Shown here: positions 34,002 through 46,160 of the stretch, one piece after another
Layout of the letters: each line of letters begins with the position of its first letter
Numbering within the stretch: the stretch's first letter is position 1
Assembly: GCA_034359265.1 (NCBI GenBank)
Contig: CP136897.1
Coordinates: forward strand, 34,831,501-34,895,500
Length of the DNA stretch: 64,000 bases
Reading direction: 5' to 3'
DNA from: Canna indica
Taxonomy: Eukaryota > Streptophyta > Magnoliopsida > Zingiberales > Cannaceae
Program-made: the position numbers and the translations under genes
Notes under the pieces: model-generated
The model's database searches: none
Seen by the model: the letters and a program-made list of their open reading frames with translations, nothing else
What the model was told of the DNA's origin: nothing

Positions 34002-34056
34002 GGCGAGAGTAGTACTAGGATGGGTGACCCCCTGGGAAGTCCTCGTGTTGCACTAG
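34002..34056 (+). pseudogene. 5'-truncated 5S copy 75
   Basis: Spacer ctctacggc runs into gagagtagtac, so only positions from about 65 onward remain. Box A and the promoter are lost. GGC is shared at the joint. C117T present. Confidence 0.88.
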
Positions 34057-34422
34057 TTTTTTTACTACCTATTTGATTGCACGACGAGATCATTTTTTTT
34101 ACCAATCTTTCTAACCAAACGTTAAGGACGAACGACGTCGTCGCCATAAATCTAGGCTGTCGATCGCCCGCGTGGGGCCCGCCGCAACCTCTACGGCCGG
34201 CTCGATCGACTAACCGACCCGAAAAATTAAAATTTTTAAATAAATAAGAAAAATAACATTTCAATTATTATTTTTCGTTTAAAACGGGCGTAACTCCGTG
34301 CATTATTGTCCGAATTCAGCTTTTCGCGTGGCGCTGAAAGGCACGCGAAGAGACGAAGAAAATGACCCCGAGTTGCCCCACGGACGCTCACCCTTATTAG
34401 CCGACGATCAGAAGTGCATAAC

Positions 34423-34541
34423 GGGTGCGATCATACTAGCACTAACGCACCGTATCCCATCAGAACTCCGAAGTTAAGCGTGCTTGCGCGAGAGTGGTAC
34501 TAGGATGGGTGACCCCTTGGGAAGTCCTCGCGTTGCATCTT
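34423..34541 (+). rRNA. 5S rRNA: 5S rRNA gene, copy 76 (G65C/A74G type)
   Basis: Full length; C15T, G31T, G65C, A74G, C95T, T109C, C116T. Confidence 0.93.
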
Positions 34542-34907
34542 TTTTTTTACTACCTATTTTATTGCACGACGAGATCATTTTTTTTACCAATCTTTCTAAC
34601 CAAACGTTAAGGACGGACGACATCGTAGCCATGAAATTTGGCTGTCGATCGCCCGCGCGGGGCCCGCCGCAACCTCTACGGCCGGCTCGATCGACCAACC
34701 GACCCGAAAAATTTAAATTTTTAAATAAATAATAAAAATATAATTTCAATTATTATTTTTCGTTTAAAACAGGCGTAACTCCGTGCATTATTGTCCGATT
34801 TCAGCTTTTCACGTGGCGCTGAAAGGCACGCGAAGAGACGAAGAAAATGACCCCGAGTTGTCCCTCGGACGCTCACCCTTATTAGCCGACGATCAGAAGT
34901 GCATGAC

Positions 34908-35026
34908 GGGTGCGATCATACTAGCACTAACGCACCGGATCCCATCAGAACTCTGAAGTTAAGCGTGCTTGCGCGAGAGTGGTACTAGAATGGGTGACCC
35001 CTTGGGAAGTCCTCGTGTTGCACCTT
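34908..35026 (+). rRNA. 5S rRNA: 5S rRNA gene, copy 77 (G65C/A74G type)
   Basis: Full length; C15T, C47T, G65C, A74G, G82A, C95T. Confidence 0.93.
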
Positions 35027-35391
35027 TTTTTTACTACCTATTTGATTGCACGACGAGATCATTTTTTTTACCAATCTTTCTAACCAAACGTTAAGGACGG
35101 CCGACGTCGTCGACATAAAATTTGGCTGTCGATAGCCCGCGCGGGGCCCGCCGCAACCTCTACGGCCGGCTCGATCGACCAACCGACCCGAAAAATTAAA
35201 ATTTGTAAATAAATAAGAAAAATAACATTTCAATTATTATTTTTCGTTTAAAACGGGCGTAACTTCGTGCATTATTGTCCGATTTCATCTTTTCACGTGC
35301 CGCTAAAACGAGCGCGAAGAGACGAAGAAAATGACCCCGAGCTATCCCTCGGACGCTCACCCATATTAGCCGACGATCAGAAGTGCAAGAT

Positions 35392-35510
35392 AGGTGCGAT
35401 CATACCAGGACTAACGCACTGGATCCCATCAGAACTCCGAAGTTAATGGTGCTTGGGCGAGAGTAGTACTAGGATGGGTGACCGCCTGGGAAGTCCTCGT
35501 GTTGCACCTT
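35392..35510 (+). rRNA. 5S rRNA: 5S rRNA gene, copy 78
   Basis: Full length; G1A, C18G, C29T, G56T, C57G, C93G. Base -1 is T. Confidence 0.93.
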
Positions 35511-35876
35511 TTTTTTTACTACCTAGTTGATTGCACGACGAGATCATTTTTTTTACCAATCTTTCTAACCAAACGTTAAGGACGGACGACGTCATCGACA
35601 TAAAATTTGGCTGTCGATCGCCCGCACGGGGCCCGCCGCAACCTCTACGGCCGGCTCGATCGACCAACCGACCCGAAAAATTAAAATTTGTAAATAAATA
35701 AGAAAAATAACATTTCAATTATTATTTTTCGTTTAAAACGAGCGTAACTCCGTGCATTATTGTCCGATTTCAGCTTTTCACGTGGCGCTAAAAGGCACGC
35801 GAGGAGACGAAGAAAATGACCCCGAGCTATCCCTCGGACGCTCACCCTTATTAGCCGACGATCAGAAGTGCACGAC

Positions 35877-35995
35877 GGGTGCGATCATACCAGCACTAAC
35901 GCACCGGATCCCATCAGAACTCCGAAGTTAAGCGTGCTTGGGTGAGAGTAGTACTAGGATGGGTGAACCCCTGGGAAGTCCTCGTGTTGCATCTT
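35877..35995 (+). rRNA. 5S rRNA: 5S rRNA gene, copy 79
   Basis: Full length; C67T, C91A, C116T. Confidence 0.94.
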
Positions 35996-36361
35996 TTTTT
36001 TTACTACCTATTTGATTGCACGACGAGATCATTTTTTTTACCAATCTTTCTAACCAAACGTTAAGGACGGACGACGTCGTCGACATAAAATTTTGCTGTC
36101 GATCGCCCGTGCGGGGACCGCCGCAACCTCTACGGCCTGCTAGATCGACCAACCGACCCGAAAAATTAAAATTTGTAAATAAATAAGAAAAATAACATTT
36201 CAATTATTATTTTTCGTTTAAAACGGGCGTAACTGCGTGCATTATTATCCGATTTCAGCTTTTCACGTGGCGCTAAAAGGCGCGCGAGGAGACGAAGAAA
36301 ATGACCCCGAGCTATCCCTCGGACGCTCACCCTTATTAGCCGACGATCAGAAGTGCATGAC

Positions 36362-36480
36362 GGGTGCGATCATACCAGCACTAACGCACCGGATCCCATC
36401 AGAACTCCGCAGTCAAGCGTGCTTGGGCGAGAGTAGTACTAGGATGGGTGACCCCCTGGGAAGTCCTCGTGTTGCACCTT
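36362..36480 (+). rRNA. 5S rRNA: 5S rRNA gene, copy 80
   Basis: Full length; only A49C and T53C (ccgcagtcaag). Same gene as copies 82 and 83. Confidence 0.95.
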
Positions 36481-36846
36481 TTTTTTTACTACCTATTTGA
36501 TTGCACGACGAGATCATTTTTTTTACCAATCTTTCTAACCAAACGTTAAGGACGGACGACGTCGTCGACATAAAATTTGGCTGTCGATCGCCCACGCGGG
36601 TCCCGCCGCAACCTCTACGGCCGGCTCGATCGACCGACTGACCCAAAAAATTAAAATTTGTAAATAGATAAGAAAAATAACATTTCAAATATTATTTTTC
36701 GATTAAAACGGGCGTAACTCCGTGCAATATTGAACGATTTCAGCTTTTCACGTCGCGCTAAAAGGCGCGCGAAGAGACGAAGAAAATGACCCCGAGCTAT
36801 CCCTCGGACGCTCACCCTTATTAGCCGACGATCAGAAGTGCATGAC

Positions 36847-36965
36847 GGGTGCGATCATACCAGCACTAACGCAACGGATCCCATCAGAACTCCGAAGTTA
36901 AGCGTGCTAGGGCGAGAGTAGTACAAGGAGGGGTGACCCCTTGGGAAGTACTCGTGTTGCACCTT
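36847..36965 (+). rRNA. 5S rRNA: 5S rRNA gene, copy 81
   Basis: Full length; C28A, T63A, T79A, T84G, C95T, C104A. Interrupts the run of A49C/T53C genes. Upstream G-box reads cacgtc. Confidence 0.93.
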
Positions 36966-37331
36966 TTTTTTTACCACCTATTTGATTGCACGACGAGATC
37001 ATTTTTTTTACCAATCTTTCTGACCAAACGTTAAGGACGGAAGACGTCGTCGACATAAAATTTGGCTATCGATCGCCCGCGCGGGGCCCACCGCAACCTC
37101 TACGGCCGGCTCGATCGACCAACCGACCCGAAAAAATAAAATTTGTAAATAAATAAGAAATATAACATTTCAATTATTATTTTTCGTTTAAAACGGGCGT
37201 AACTCCGTGCATTATTTTCTGATTTCAGCTTTTCACGTGGCGCTAAAAGGCGCGCGAAGAGACGAAGAAAATGACCCCGAGCTATCCCTCGGACGCTCAC
37301 CCTTATTAGCCGACGATCAGAAGTGCATGAT

Positions 37332-37450
37332 GGGTGCGATCATACCAGCACTAACGCACCGGATCCCATCAGAACTCCGCAGTCAAGCGTGCTTGGGCGA
37401 GAGTAGTACTAGGATGGGTGACCCCCTGGGAAGTCCTCGTGTTGCACCTT
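37332..37450 (+). rRNA. 5S rRNA: 5S rRNA gene, copy 82
   Basis: Full length; A49C, T53C. Base -1 is T. Confidence 0.95.
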
Positions 37451-37816
37451 TTTTTTTACTACCTATTTGATTGCACGACGAGATCATTTTTTTTACCAAT
37501 CTTTCTAACCAAACGTTAAGGACGGACGACGTCGTCGACATAAAATTTGGTTGTCGATCGCCCGCGCGGGGCCCGCCGCAACCTCTACGGCCGGCTCGAT
37601 CGACCAACCGACCTGAAAAATTAAAATTTGTAAATAAATAAGAAAAATAACATTTCAAATATTATTTTTCGATTAAAACGGGCGTAACTCCGTGCATTAT
37701 TGTCCGATTTCAGCTTTTCACGTCGCGCTAAAAGGCGCGCGAAGAGACGAAGAAAATGACCCCGAGCTATCCCTCGGACGCTCACCCTTATTAGCCGACG
37801 ATCCGAAGTGCATGAC

Positions 37817-37935
37817 GGGTGCGATCATACCAGCACTAACGCACCGGATCCCATCAGAACTCCGCAGTCAAGCGTGCTTGGGCGAGAGTAGTACTAGGAT
37901 GGGTGACCCCCTGGGAAGTCCTCGTGTTGCACCTT
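37817..37935 (+). rRNA. 5S rRNA: 5S rRNA gene, copy 83
   Basis: Full length; A49C, T53C. Its unit is nearly identical to that of copy 82, a recent one-unit duplication. Confidence 0.95.
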
Positions 37936-38301
37936 TTTTTTTACTACCTATTTGATTGCACGACGAGATCATTTTTTTTACCAATCTTTCTAACCAAACG
38001 TTAAGGACGGACGACGTCGTCGACATAAAATTTGGTTGTCGATCGCCCGCGCGGGGCCCGCCGCAACCTCTACGGCCGGCTCGATCGACCAACCGACCTG
38101 AAAAATTAAAATTTGTAAATAAATAAGAAAAATAACATTTCAAATATTATTTTTTGATTAAAACGGGCGTAACTCCGTGCATTATTGTCCGATTTCAGCT
38201 TTTCACGTCGCGCTAAAAGGCGCGCGAAGAGACGAAGAAAATGACCCCGAGCTATCCCTCGGACGCTCACCCTTATTAGCCGACGATCAGAAGTGCATGA
38301 C

Positions 38302-38420
38302 GGGTGCGATCATACCAGCACTAACGCATCGGATCCCATCAGAACTCCGAAGTTAAGCGTGCTAGGGCGAGAGTAGTACTAGGAGGGGTGACCCCGTGGG
38401 AAGTCCTCGTGTTGCACCTT
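38302..38420 (+). rRNA. 5S rRNA: 5S rRNA gene, copy 84
   Basis: Full length; C28T, T63A, T84G, C95G. Confidence 0.94.
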
Positions 38421-38785
38421 TTTTTTACTATCTATTTGATTGCACGACGATATCATTTTTTTTACCAATCTTTCTAACCAAACGTTAAGGACGGACGACG
38501 TCGTCGACATAAAATTTGGCTGTCGATTGCCCGCGCGGGGCCCGCCGCAACCTCTACGGCCGGCTCGATCGACCAACCGACCCGAAAAAATAAAAATTGT
38601 AAATAAATAAGAAATATAACATTTCAATTATTATTTTTCGTTTAAAACGGGCGTAACTCTGTGCATTATTGTCCGATTTCACCTTTTCACATGGCTCTAA
38701 AAGGCGCGCGAAGAGACGAAGAAAATGACCCCGAGCTATACCTCGGACGCACACCCTTATTAGCCGACGATCAGAAGTGCATGAC

Positions 38786-38904
38786 GGGTGCGATCATAAG
38801 AGCACTAACGCACCGGATCCCATCAGAACTCCGAAGTTAAGCGTGCCTGGGCGAGAGAAGTACTAGGATGGGTGAACCCCTGGGAAGTCCTCGTGTTGCA
38901 CCTT
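38786..38904 (+). rRNA. 5S rRNA: 5S rRNA gene, copy 85
   Basis: Full length; C14A, C15G, T62C, T73A, C91A. Confidence 0.94.
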
Positions 38905-39270
38905 TTTTTTTACAACCTATTTGATTGCACGACGAGATCATTTTTTTTACCAATCTTTCTAACCAAACGTTAAGGACGGACGACGTCGTCGACATAAAAT
39001 TTGGCTGTCGATCGCCCGCGCGGGGCCCGCCGCAACCTCTACGGCCGGCTCGATCGACCAACCGACCCGAAAAAATAAAATTTGTAAATAAATAAGAAAT
39101 ATAACATTTCAATTATTATTTTTCGTTTAAAACGGGCGTAACTCCGTGCATTATTGTCCGATTTCACCTTTTCACATGGCTCTAAAAGGCGCGCGAAGAG
39201 ACGAAGAAAATGACTCCGAGCTATACCTCAGACGCTAACCCTTATTAGCCGACGATCAAAAGTGCATGAC

Positions 39271-39389
39271 GGGTGCGATCATACGAGCACTAACGCACCG
39301 GATCCCATCAGAACTCCGAAGTTAAGCGTGCCTAGGCGAGAGTAGTACTAGGATGGGTGAACCCCTGGGAAGTCCTCGTGTTGCACCTT
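39271..39389 (+). rRNA. 5S rRNA: 5S rRNA gene, copy 86
   Basis: Full length; C15G, T62C, G64A, C91A. Confidence 0.94.
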
Positions 39390-39755
39390 TTTTTTTACTA
39401 CCTATTTGATTGCACGACGAGATCATTTTTTTTACCAATCTTTCTAACCAAACGTTAAGGACGGACGACGTCGTCGACATAAAATTTGGCTGTCGATCGC
39501 CCGCGCGGGGCCCGCCGCAACCTCTACGGCCGGCTCGATCGACCAACCGACCCGAAAAATTAAAATTTGTAAATAAATAAGAAAAATAACATTTCAATTA
39601 TTATTTTTCGTTTAAAACGGGCGTAACTCCGTGCATTATTGTCCGATTTCAGCTTTTCACGTGGCGCTAAAAGGCGCGCGAAGAGATGAAGAAAATGACC
39701 CCGAGCTGTCCCTCGGACGCTCACCCTTATTAGCCGACGATCAAAAGTGCATGAC

Positions 39756-39874
39756 GGGTGCGATCATACTAGCACTAACGCACCGGATCCCATCAGAACT
39801 CCGAAGTTAAGCGTGCTTGCGCGAGAGTGGTACTAGGATGGGTGACCCCTTGGGAAGTCCTCGTGTTGCACCTT
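39756..39874 (+). rRNA. 5S rRNA: 5S rRNA gene, copy 87 (G65C/A74G type)
   Basis: Full length; C15T, G65C, A74G, C95T: the minimal form of this linked variant, isolated among unlike neighbours. Confidence 0.95.
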
Positions 39875-40239
39875 TTTTTTTACTACCTATTTGATTGCAC
39901 GACGAGATCATTTTTTTACCAATCTTTCTAACCAAACGTTAAGGACGGACGACGTCATCGCCATAAATCTTGGCTGTCGATCGCCCGCGCGGGGCCCGCC
40001 GCAACCTCTACGGCCGGCTCGATCGACCAACCGACCCGAAAAAATAAAATTTGTAAATAAATAAGAAAAATAACATTTCAATTATTATTTTTCGTTTAAA
40101 ACGGGCGTAACTCCGTGCATTATTGTCTGATTTCAGCTTTTCACGTGGCGCTAAAAGGCGCACGAAGAGACGAAGAAAATGACCCCGAGCTATCCCTCGG
40201 ACGCTCACCCTTATTAGCCGACGATCAGAAGTCCATGAC

Positions 40240-40358
40240 GGGTGCGATCATACGAGCACTAACGCACCGGATCCCATCAGAACTCCGAAGTTAAGCGTGC
40301 TTGGGCGAGAGTAGTACTAGGATGGGTGAACCCCTGGGAAGTCCTCGTGTTGCACCTT
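40240..40358 (+). rRNA. 5S rRNA: 5S rRNA gene, copy 88
   Basis: Full length; C15G, C91A. Confidence 0.95.
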
Positions 40359-40724
40359 TTTTTTTACTACCTATTTGATTGCACGACGAGATCATTATTT
40401 TTACCAATCTTTCTAACCAAACGTTAAGGACGGACGACGTCATCGACAGAAAATTTGGCTGTCGATCGCTCGCGCGGGGCCCGCCGCAACCTCTACGGCC
40501 GGCTCGATCGACCAACCGACCCGAAAAATTAAAATTTGTAAATAAATAAGAAAAATAACATTTCAATTATTATTTTTCATTTAAAACGGGAGTAACTCCG
40601 TGCATTATTGTCTGATTTCAGCTTTTCACGTGGCGCTAAAAGGCGCGCGAAGAGATGAAGAAAATGACCCCGAGCTATCCCTCGGACGCTCACCCTTATT
40701 AGCCGACGATCAGAAGTGCATATC

Positions 40725-40843
40725 GGGTGTGATCATACCAGCACTAACGCACCCGATCCCATCAGAACTCTGAAGTTAAACGTGCTTGGGTGAGAGTAGT
40801 ACTAGGATGGGTGACCCCCTAGGAAGTCCTCGCGTTGCACCTT
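40725..40843 (+). rRNA. 5S rRNA: 5S rRNA gene, copy 89
   Basis: Full length; C6T, G30C, C47T, G56A, C67T, G97A, T109C. Related to copies 92 and 95. Confidence 0.93.
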
Positions 40844-41210
40844 TTTTTTTACTACCTATTTCATTGCACGACGAGATCATTTTTTTTACCAATCTTTCTA
40901 ACCAAACGTTAAGGACGAACGACGTCGTCGCCATAAATCTTGGCTGTCGATCGCCCGCGCGGGGCCCGCCGCAACCTCTACGGCCGGCTCGATCGACCAA
41001 CCGACCCGAAAAATTAAAGTTTGTAAATAAATAAGAAAAATAACATTTCAATTATTATTTTTCGTTTAAAACGGGCGTAACTCCGTGCATTATTGTCCGA
41101 TTTCAGCTTTTCACGTGGCGCTGAAAGGCGCGTGAAGAGACGAAGAAAATGACCCCCGAACTCTCCCTCGGACGCTCACCCTTATTAGCCGACGATCAGA
41201 AGTGCATGAC

Positions 41211-41329
41211 GGGTGCGATCATACCAGCACTAACGCACCGGATCCCATCAGAACTCCGAAGTTAAGTGTGCTTGGGCGAGAGTAGTACTAGGAGGGGTGA
41301 CCCCATGGGAAGTCCTCGTGTTGCACCTT
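41211..41329 (+). rRNA. 5S rRNA: 5S rRNA gene, copy 90
   Basis: Full length; C57T, T84G, C95A. T run interrupted (cctttttttgtaac). Confidence 0.94.
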
Positions 41330-41695
41330 TTTTGTAACTACCTATTTGATTGCACGACGAGATCATTTTTTTTACCAATCTTTCTAACCAAACGTTAAGG
41401 ACGGACGACGTCGTCGACATAAAATTTGGCTGTCGATCGCCCGCGCGGGGCCCACCGCAACCTCTACGGCCGGCTCGATCAACCAACCGACCCGAAAAAA
41501 TAAAATTTGTAAATAAATAAGAAAAATAACATTTCAATTATTATTTTTCGTTTAAAACTGGCGTAACTCCGTGCATTATTGTCCGATTTCAGCTTTTCAC
41601 GTGACGCTAAAATGGGCGCGAAGAGACGAAGAAAATGACCCCGAGCTATCCCTCGGACGCTCACCCTTATTAGCCGACGATCAGAAGTGCATGAC

Positions 41696-41814
41696 GGGTG
41701 CGATCATACCAGCACTAACGCACCGGATCCCATCAGAACTCCGAAGTTAAGCGTGCTTGGGCGAGAGTAGTACTAGGATGGGTGAACCCCTGGGAAGTCC
41801 TCGTGTTGCACCTT
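41696..41814 (+). rRNA. 5S rRNA: 5S rRNA gene, copy 91
   Basis: Closest copy to the window consensus: C91A is the only difference. Confidence 0.96.
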
Positions 41815-42181
41815 TTTTTTTACTACCTATTTGATTGCACGACGAGATCATTTTTTTTACCAATCTTTCTAACCAAACGTTAAGGACGGACGACGTCGTC
41901 GACATAAAATTTGGCTGTCTATCGCCCGCGCGGGTCCCGCCGCTACCTCTACGGCCGTCTCGATCGACCGACCGACCCGAAAAATTAAAATTTGTAAATA
42001 AATAAGAAAAATAACATTTCAAATATTATTTTTCGATTCAAACGGGCGTAACTCCGTGCATTATTGTCCGATTTCAGCTTTTCACGTGGCGCTGAAAGGC
42101 GCGCGAAGAGAAGAAGAAAATGACCCCCGAACTCTCTCTCGGACGCTCACCCTTATTAGCCGACGATCAGAAGTGCATATC

Positions 42182-42300
42182 GAGTGTGATCATACCAGCT
42201 CTAACGCACCCGATCCCATCAGAACACTGAAGTTAAACGTGCTTGGGCGAGAGTAGTACTAGGATGGGTGACCCCCTAGGAAGTCCTCGCGTTGCACCTT
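42182..42300 (+). rRNA. 5S rRNA: 5S rRNA gene, copy 92
   Basis: Full length; G2A, C6T, A19T, G30C, T45A, C47T, G56A, G97A, T109C. Identical to copy 95. Confidence 0.93.
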
Positions 42301-42666
42301 TTTTTTTACTACCTATTTGATTGCACGACGAGATCATTTTTTTTACCAATCTTTCTAACCAAACGTTAAGGACGGACGACGTCGTCGACATAAAATTTGG
42401 CTGTCTATCGCCCGAGCGGGGCCCGCCGCTACCTCTACGGCCGGCTCGATCGACCAACCGACCCGAAAAATTAAAATTTGTAAATAAATAAGAAAAATAA
42501 CATTTCAATTATTATTTTTCGTTTAAAACGGGAGTAACTCCGTGCATTATTGTCCGATTTCAGCTTTTCACGTGGCGCTAAAAGGCGCGCGAAGAGACGA
42601 AGAAAATGAACCCGAGCTATCCCTCGGACGCTCACCCTTATTAGCCGACGATCAGAAGTGCATGAC

Positions 42667-42785
42667 GGGTGCGATCATACCAGCATTAACGCACCGGATC
42701 CCATCAGAACTCCGTAGTCAACCGTGCTTGGGCGAGAGTAGCACTAGGATGGGTGACCCCCTGGGAAGTCCTCGTGTTGCACCTT
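42667..42785 (+). rRNA. 5S rRNA: 5S rRNA gene, copy 93
   Basis: Full length; C20T, A49T, T53C, G56C, T76C. Following spacer has the 11-bp CG-core deletion. Confidence 0.93.
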
Positions 42786-43141
42786 TTTTTTTACTACCTA
42801 TTTGATTGCACGACGAGATCATTTTTTTTACCAATCTTTCTAACCTAACGTTAAGGACGGACGACGTCATCGCCATAAAATTTGGCTGTCGATCGCCCGC
42901 CGCAACCTCTACGTCCGGCTCGATCGACCAACTGAGCCGAAAAATTAAAATTTATAAATAAATAAGAAAAATAACATTTCAATTATTATTTTTCGTTTAA
43001 AACGGGTGTAACTCCGTGCATTATTGTCCGATTTTAGCTTTTCACGTGGCATTGAAAGTCGCGCGAAGAGACGAAGAAAATGACCCCCGAACTATCCCTC
43101 GGACGCTCACCCTTATTAGCCGACGATCAGAAGTGCATATC

Positions 43142-43260
43142 GGGTGCGATCATACCAGCACTAACGCACTGGATCCCATCAGAACTCCGAAGTTAAGCGT
43201 TCTTGGGCGAGAGTAGTACTAGTATGGGTGACCCCCTGGGATGTCCTCGCGTTGCATCTT
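43142..43260 (+). rRNA. 5S rRNA: 5S rRNA gene, copy 94
   Basis: Full length; C29T, G60T, G82T, A101T, T109C, C116T. Identical to copy 98. Confidence 0.93.
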
Positions 43261-43626
43261 TTTTTTTACTACCTATTTGATTGCACGACGAGATCATTTT
43301 TTTACCAATCTTCCTAACCAAACGTTAAGGACGGACGACGTCGTCGCCATAAAATTTGGCTGTCGATCGCCCGCGCGGGTCCCGCCGCAACCTCTACGGC
43401 CGTCTCGATCGACCGACCGACCCGAAAAATTAAAATTTGTAAATAAATAAGAAAAATAACATTTCAAATATTATTTTTCGATTCAAACGGGCGTAACTCC
43501 GTGCATTATTGTCCGATTTCAGCTTTTCACGTGGCGCTGAAAGGCGCGCGAAGAGAAGAAGAAAATGACCCCCGAACTCTCTCTCGGACGCTCACCCTTA
43601 TTAGCCGACGATCAGAAGTGCATATC

Positions 43627-43745
43627 GAGTGTGATCATACCAGCTCTAACGCACCCGATCCCATCAGAACACTGAAGTTAAACGTGCTTGGGCGAGAGTA
43701 GTACTAGGATGGGTGACCCCCTAGGAAGTCCTCGCGTTGCACCTT
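43627..43745 (+). rRNA. 5S rRNA: 5S rRNA gene, copy 95
   Basis: Identical to copy 92; the matching block is 41932-42300 against 43377-43745. Confidence 0.93.
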
Positions 43746-44111
43746 TTTTTTTACTACCTATTTCATTGCACGACGAGATCATTTTTTTTACCAATCTTTC
43801 TAACCAAACGTTAAGGACGAACGACGTCGTCGCCATAAATCTTGGCTGTCGATCGCCCGCGCGGGGCCCGCCGCAACCTCTACGGCCGGCTCGATCGACC
43901 AACCGACCCGAAAAATTAAAGTTTGTAAATAAATAAGAAAAATAACATTTCAATTATTATTTTTCGTTTAAAACGGGCGTAACACCGTGCATTATTGTCC
44001 GATTTCAGCTTTTCACGTGGCGCTGAAAGGCGCGTGAAGAGACGAAGAAAATGACCCCGAGCTATCCCTCGGACGCTCACCCTTATTAGCCGACGATCAG
44101 AAGTGCATGAC

Positions 44112-44230
44112 TGGTGCGATCATACCAGCACTAACGCACCGGATCCCATCAGAACTCCGAAGTTAAGCGTGCTAGGGCGAGAGTAGTACTAGGAGGGGTG
44201 ACCCCGTGGGATGTCTTCGTGTTGCACCTT
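44112..44230 (+). rRNA. 5S rRNA: 5S rRNA gene, copy 96
   Basis: Full length; G1T, T63A, T84G, C95G, A101T, C105T. Confidence 0.93.
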
Positions 44231-44597
44231 TTTTTTTACTACCTATTTCATTGCACGACGAGATCATTTTTTTTACCAATCTTTCTAACCAAACGTTAAG
44301 GACGAACGACGTCGTCGCCATAAATCTTGGCTGTCGATCGCCCGCGCGGGGCCCGCCGCAACCTCTACGGCCGGCTCGATCGACCAACCGACCCGAAAAA
44401 TTAAAGTTTGTAAATAAATAAGAAAAATAACATTTCAATTATTATTTTTCGTTTAAAACGGGCGTAACTCCGTGCATTATTGTCCGATTTCAGCTTTTCA
44501 CGTGGCGCTGAAAGGCGCGTGAAGAGACGAAGAAAATGACCCCCGAACTCTCCCTCGGATGCTCAACCTTATTACACGACGATCAGAAGTGCATATT

Positions 44598-44716
44598 GAG
44601 TGCGATCATAGCAGCACTAATGCACCAGTCCCCATCAGAACTTCGAAGTTGAGCGTGCTTGGGCGAGAGTAGTACTAGGATGGGTGACCCTCTGGGAAGT
44701 CCTCGTGTTGAACTTG
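44598..44716 (+). rRNA. 5S rRNA: 5S rRNA gene, copy 97 (diverged)
   Basis: Full length; G2A, C14G, C24T, G30A, A32T, T33C, C46T, A54G, C94T, C114A, C117T. Resembles copy 22 in its 5' part and terminator. Spacer with 11-bp CG-core deletion. Confidence 0.9.
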
Positions 44717-45072
44717 TTTTTTTACTACCTATTTGATTGCACGACGAGATCATTTTTTTTACCAATCTTTCTAACCTAACGTTAAGGACGGACGACGTCA
44801 TCGCCATAAAATTTGGCTGTCGATCGCCCGCCGCAACCTCTACGTCCGGCTCGATCGACCAACTGAGCCGAAAAATTAAAATTTGTAAATAAATAAGAAA
44901 AATAACATTTCAATTATTATTTTTCGTTTAAAACGGGTGTAACTCCGTGCATTATTGTCCGATTTTAGCTTTTCACGTGGCATTGAAAGTCGCGCGAAGA
45001 GACGAAGAAAATGACCCCCGAACTATCCCTCGGACGCTCACCCTTATTAGCCGACGATCAGAAGTGCATATC

Positions 45073-45191
45073 GGGTGCGATCATACCAGCACTAACGCAC
45101 TGGATCCCATCAGAACTCCGAAGTTAAGCGTTCTTGGGCGAGAGTAGTACTAGTATGGGTGACCCCCTGGGATGTCCTCGCGTTGCATCTT
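45073..45191 (+). rRNA. 5S rRNA: 5S rRNA gene, copy 98
   Basis: Identical to copy 94; its flanks also match at offset 1931. Confidence 0.93.
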
Positions 45192-45556
45192 TTTTTTTAC
45201 TACCTATTTGATTGCACGACGAGATCATTTTTTTACCAATCTTCCTAACCAAACGTTAAGGACGGACGACGTCGTCGCCATAAAATTTGGCTGTCGATCG
45301 CCCGCGCGGGGCCCGCCGCAACCTCTACAGTCGGCTCGATCGACCAACCGACCCGAAAAATTATAATTTGTAAATAAATAAGAAAAATAACATTTCAATT
45401 ATTATTTTTCGATTAAAACGGGCGTAACTCCGTGCATTATTGTCCGATTTTAGCTTTTCACGTGGCGCTGAAAGGCGCGCGAAGAAACGAAGAAAATGAC
45501 CTTGAGCTGTCCCTCGGACGCTTACCCTTATTGGCCGACGATAAGAAGTGTATAAC

Positions 45557-45675
45557 GGGTGCGATCATACCAGCACTAACGCACCGGATCCTATTAGAAC
45601 TTCGAAGTTAAGCGTGCGTGGGCGAGAGTAGTACTAGGATGGGTGATCCACTGGGAAGTCCTTGCGTTGAACCTT
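45557..45675 (+). rRNA. 5S rRNA: 5S rRNA gene, copy 99
   Basis: Full length; C36T, C39T, C46T, T62G, C91T, C94A, C107T, T109C, C114A. Confidence 0.92.
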
Positions 45676-46041
45676 TTTTTTTACTACCTATTTGATTGCA
45701 CGACGAGATCATTTTTTTTACCAATCTTTCTAACCAAACGTTAAGGACGGACGATGTCGTCGCCATAAATCTTGGCTGTCGATCGACCGCGCGGGGCCCG
45801 CCGCAACATCTACGGCCGGCTCGATCGACCAACCGACCCAAAAAATTAAAATTTGTAAATAAATAAGAAAAATAACATTTCAATTATTATTTTTCGTTTA
45901 AAACGGGCGTAACTCCGTGCATTATTGTCCGATTTCAGCTTTTCACGTGGCGCTGAAAGGCGCGCAAAGAGACGAAGAAAATGACCCTGAGCTGTCCCCC
46001 GGACTCTCACACTTATTAGCCGACGATCAGAAGTGCATGAC

Positions 46042-46160
46042 GGGTGTGATCATACCCGCACTAACGCACCGGATCCCATCAGAACTTCGAAGTTAAGCGT
46101 GCTTGGGCGAGAGTTGTACTAGGATGGGTTACCCCCTGGGAAGTCCTCGTGTTGCACTTG
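46042..46160 (+). rRNA. 5S rRNA: 5S rRNA gene, copy 100
   Basis: Full length; C6T, A16C, C46T, A74T, G89T, C117T. Its 3' part and following spacer are the start of the 8.8-kb duplicated segment. Confidence 0.93.
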
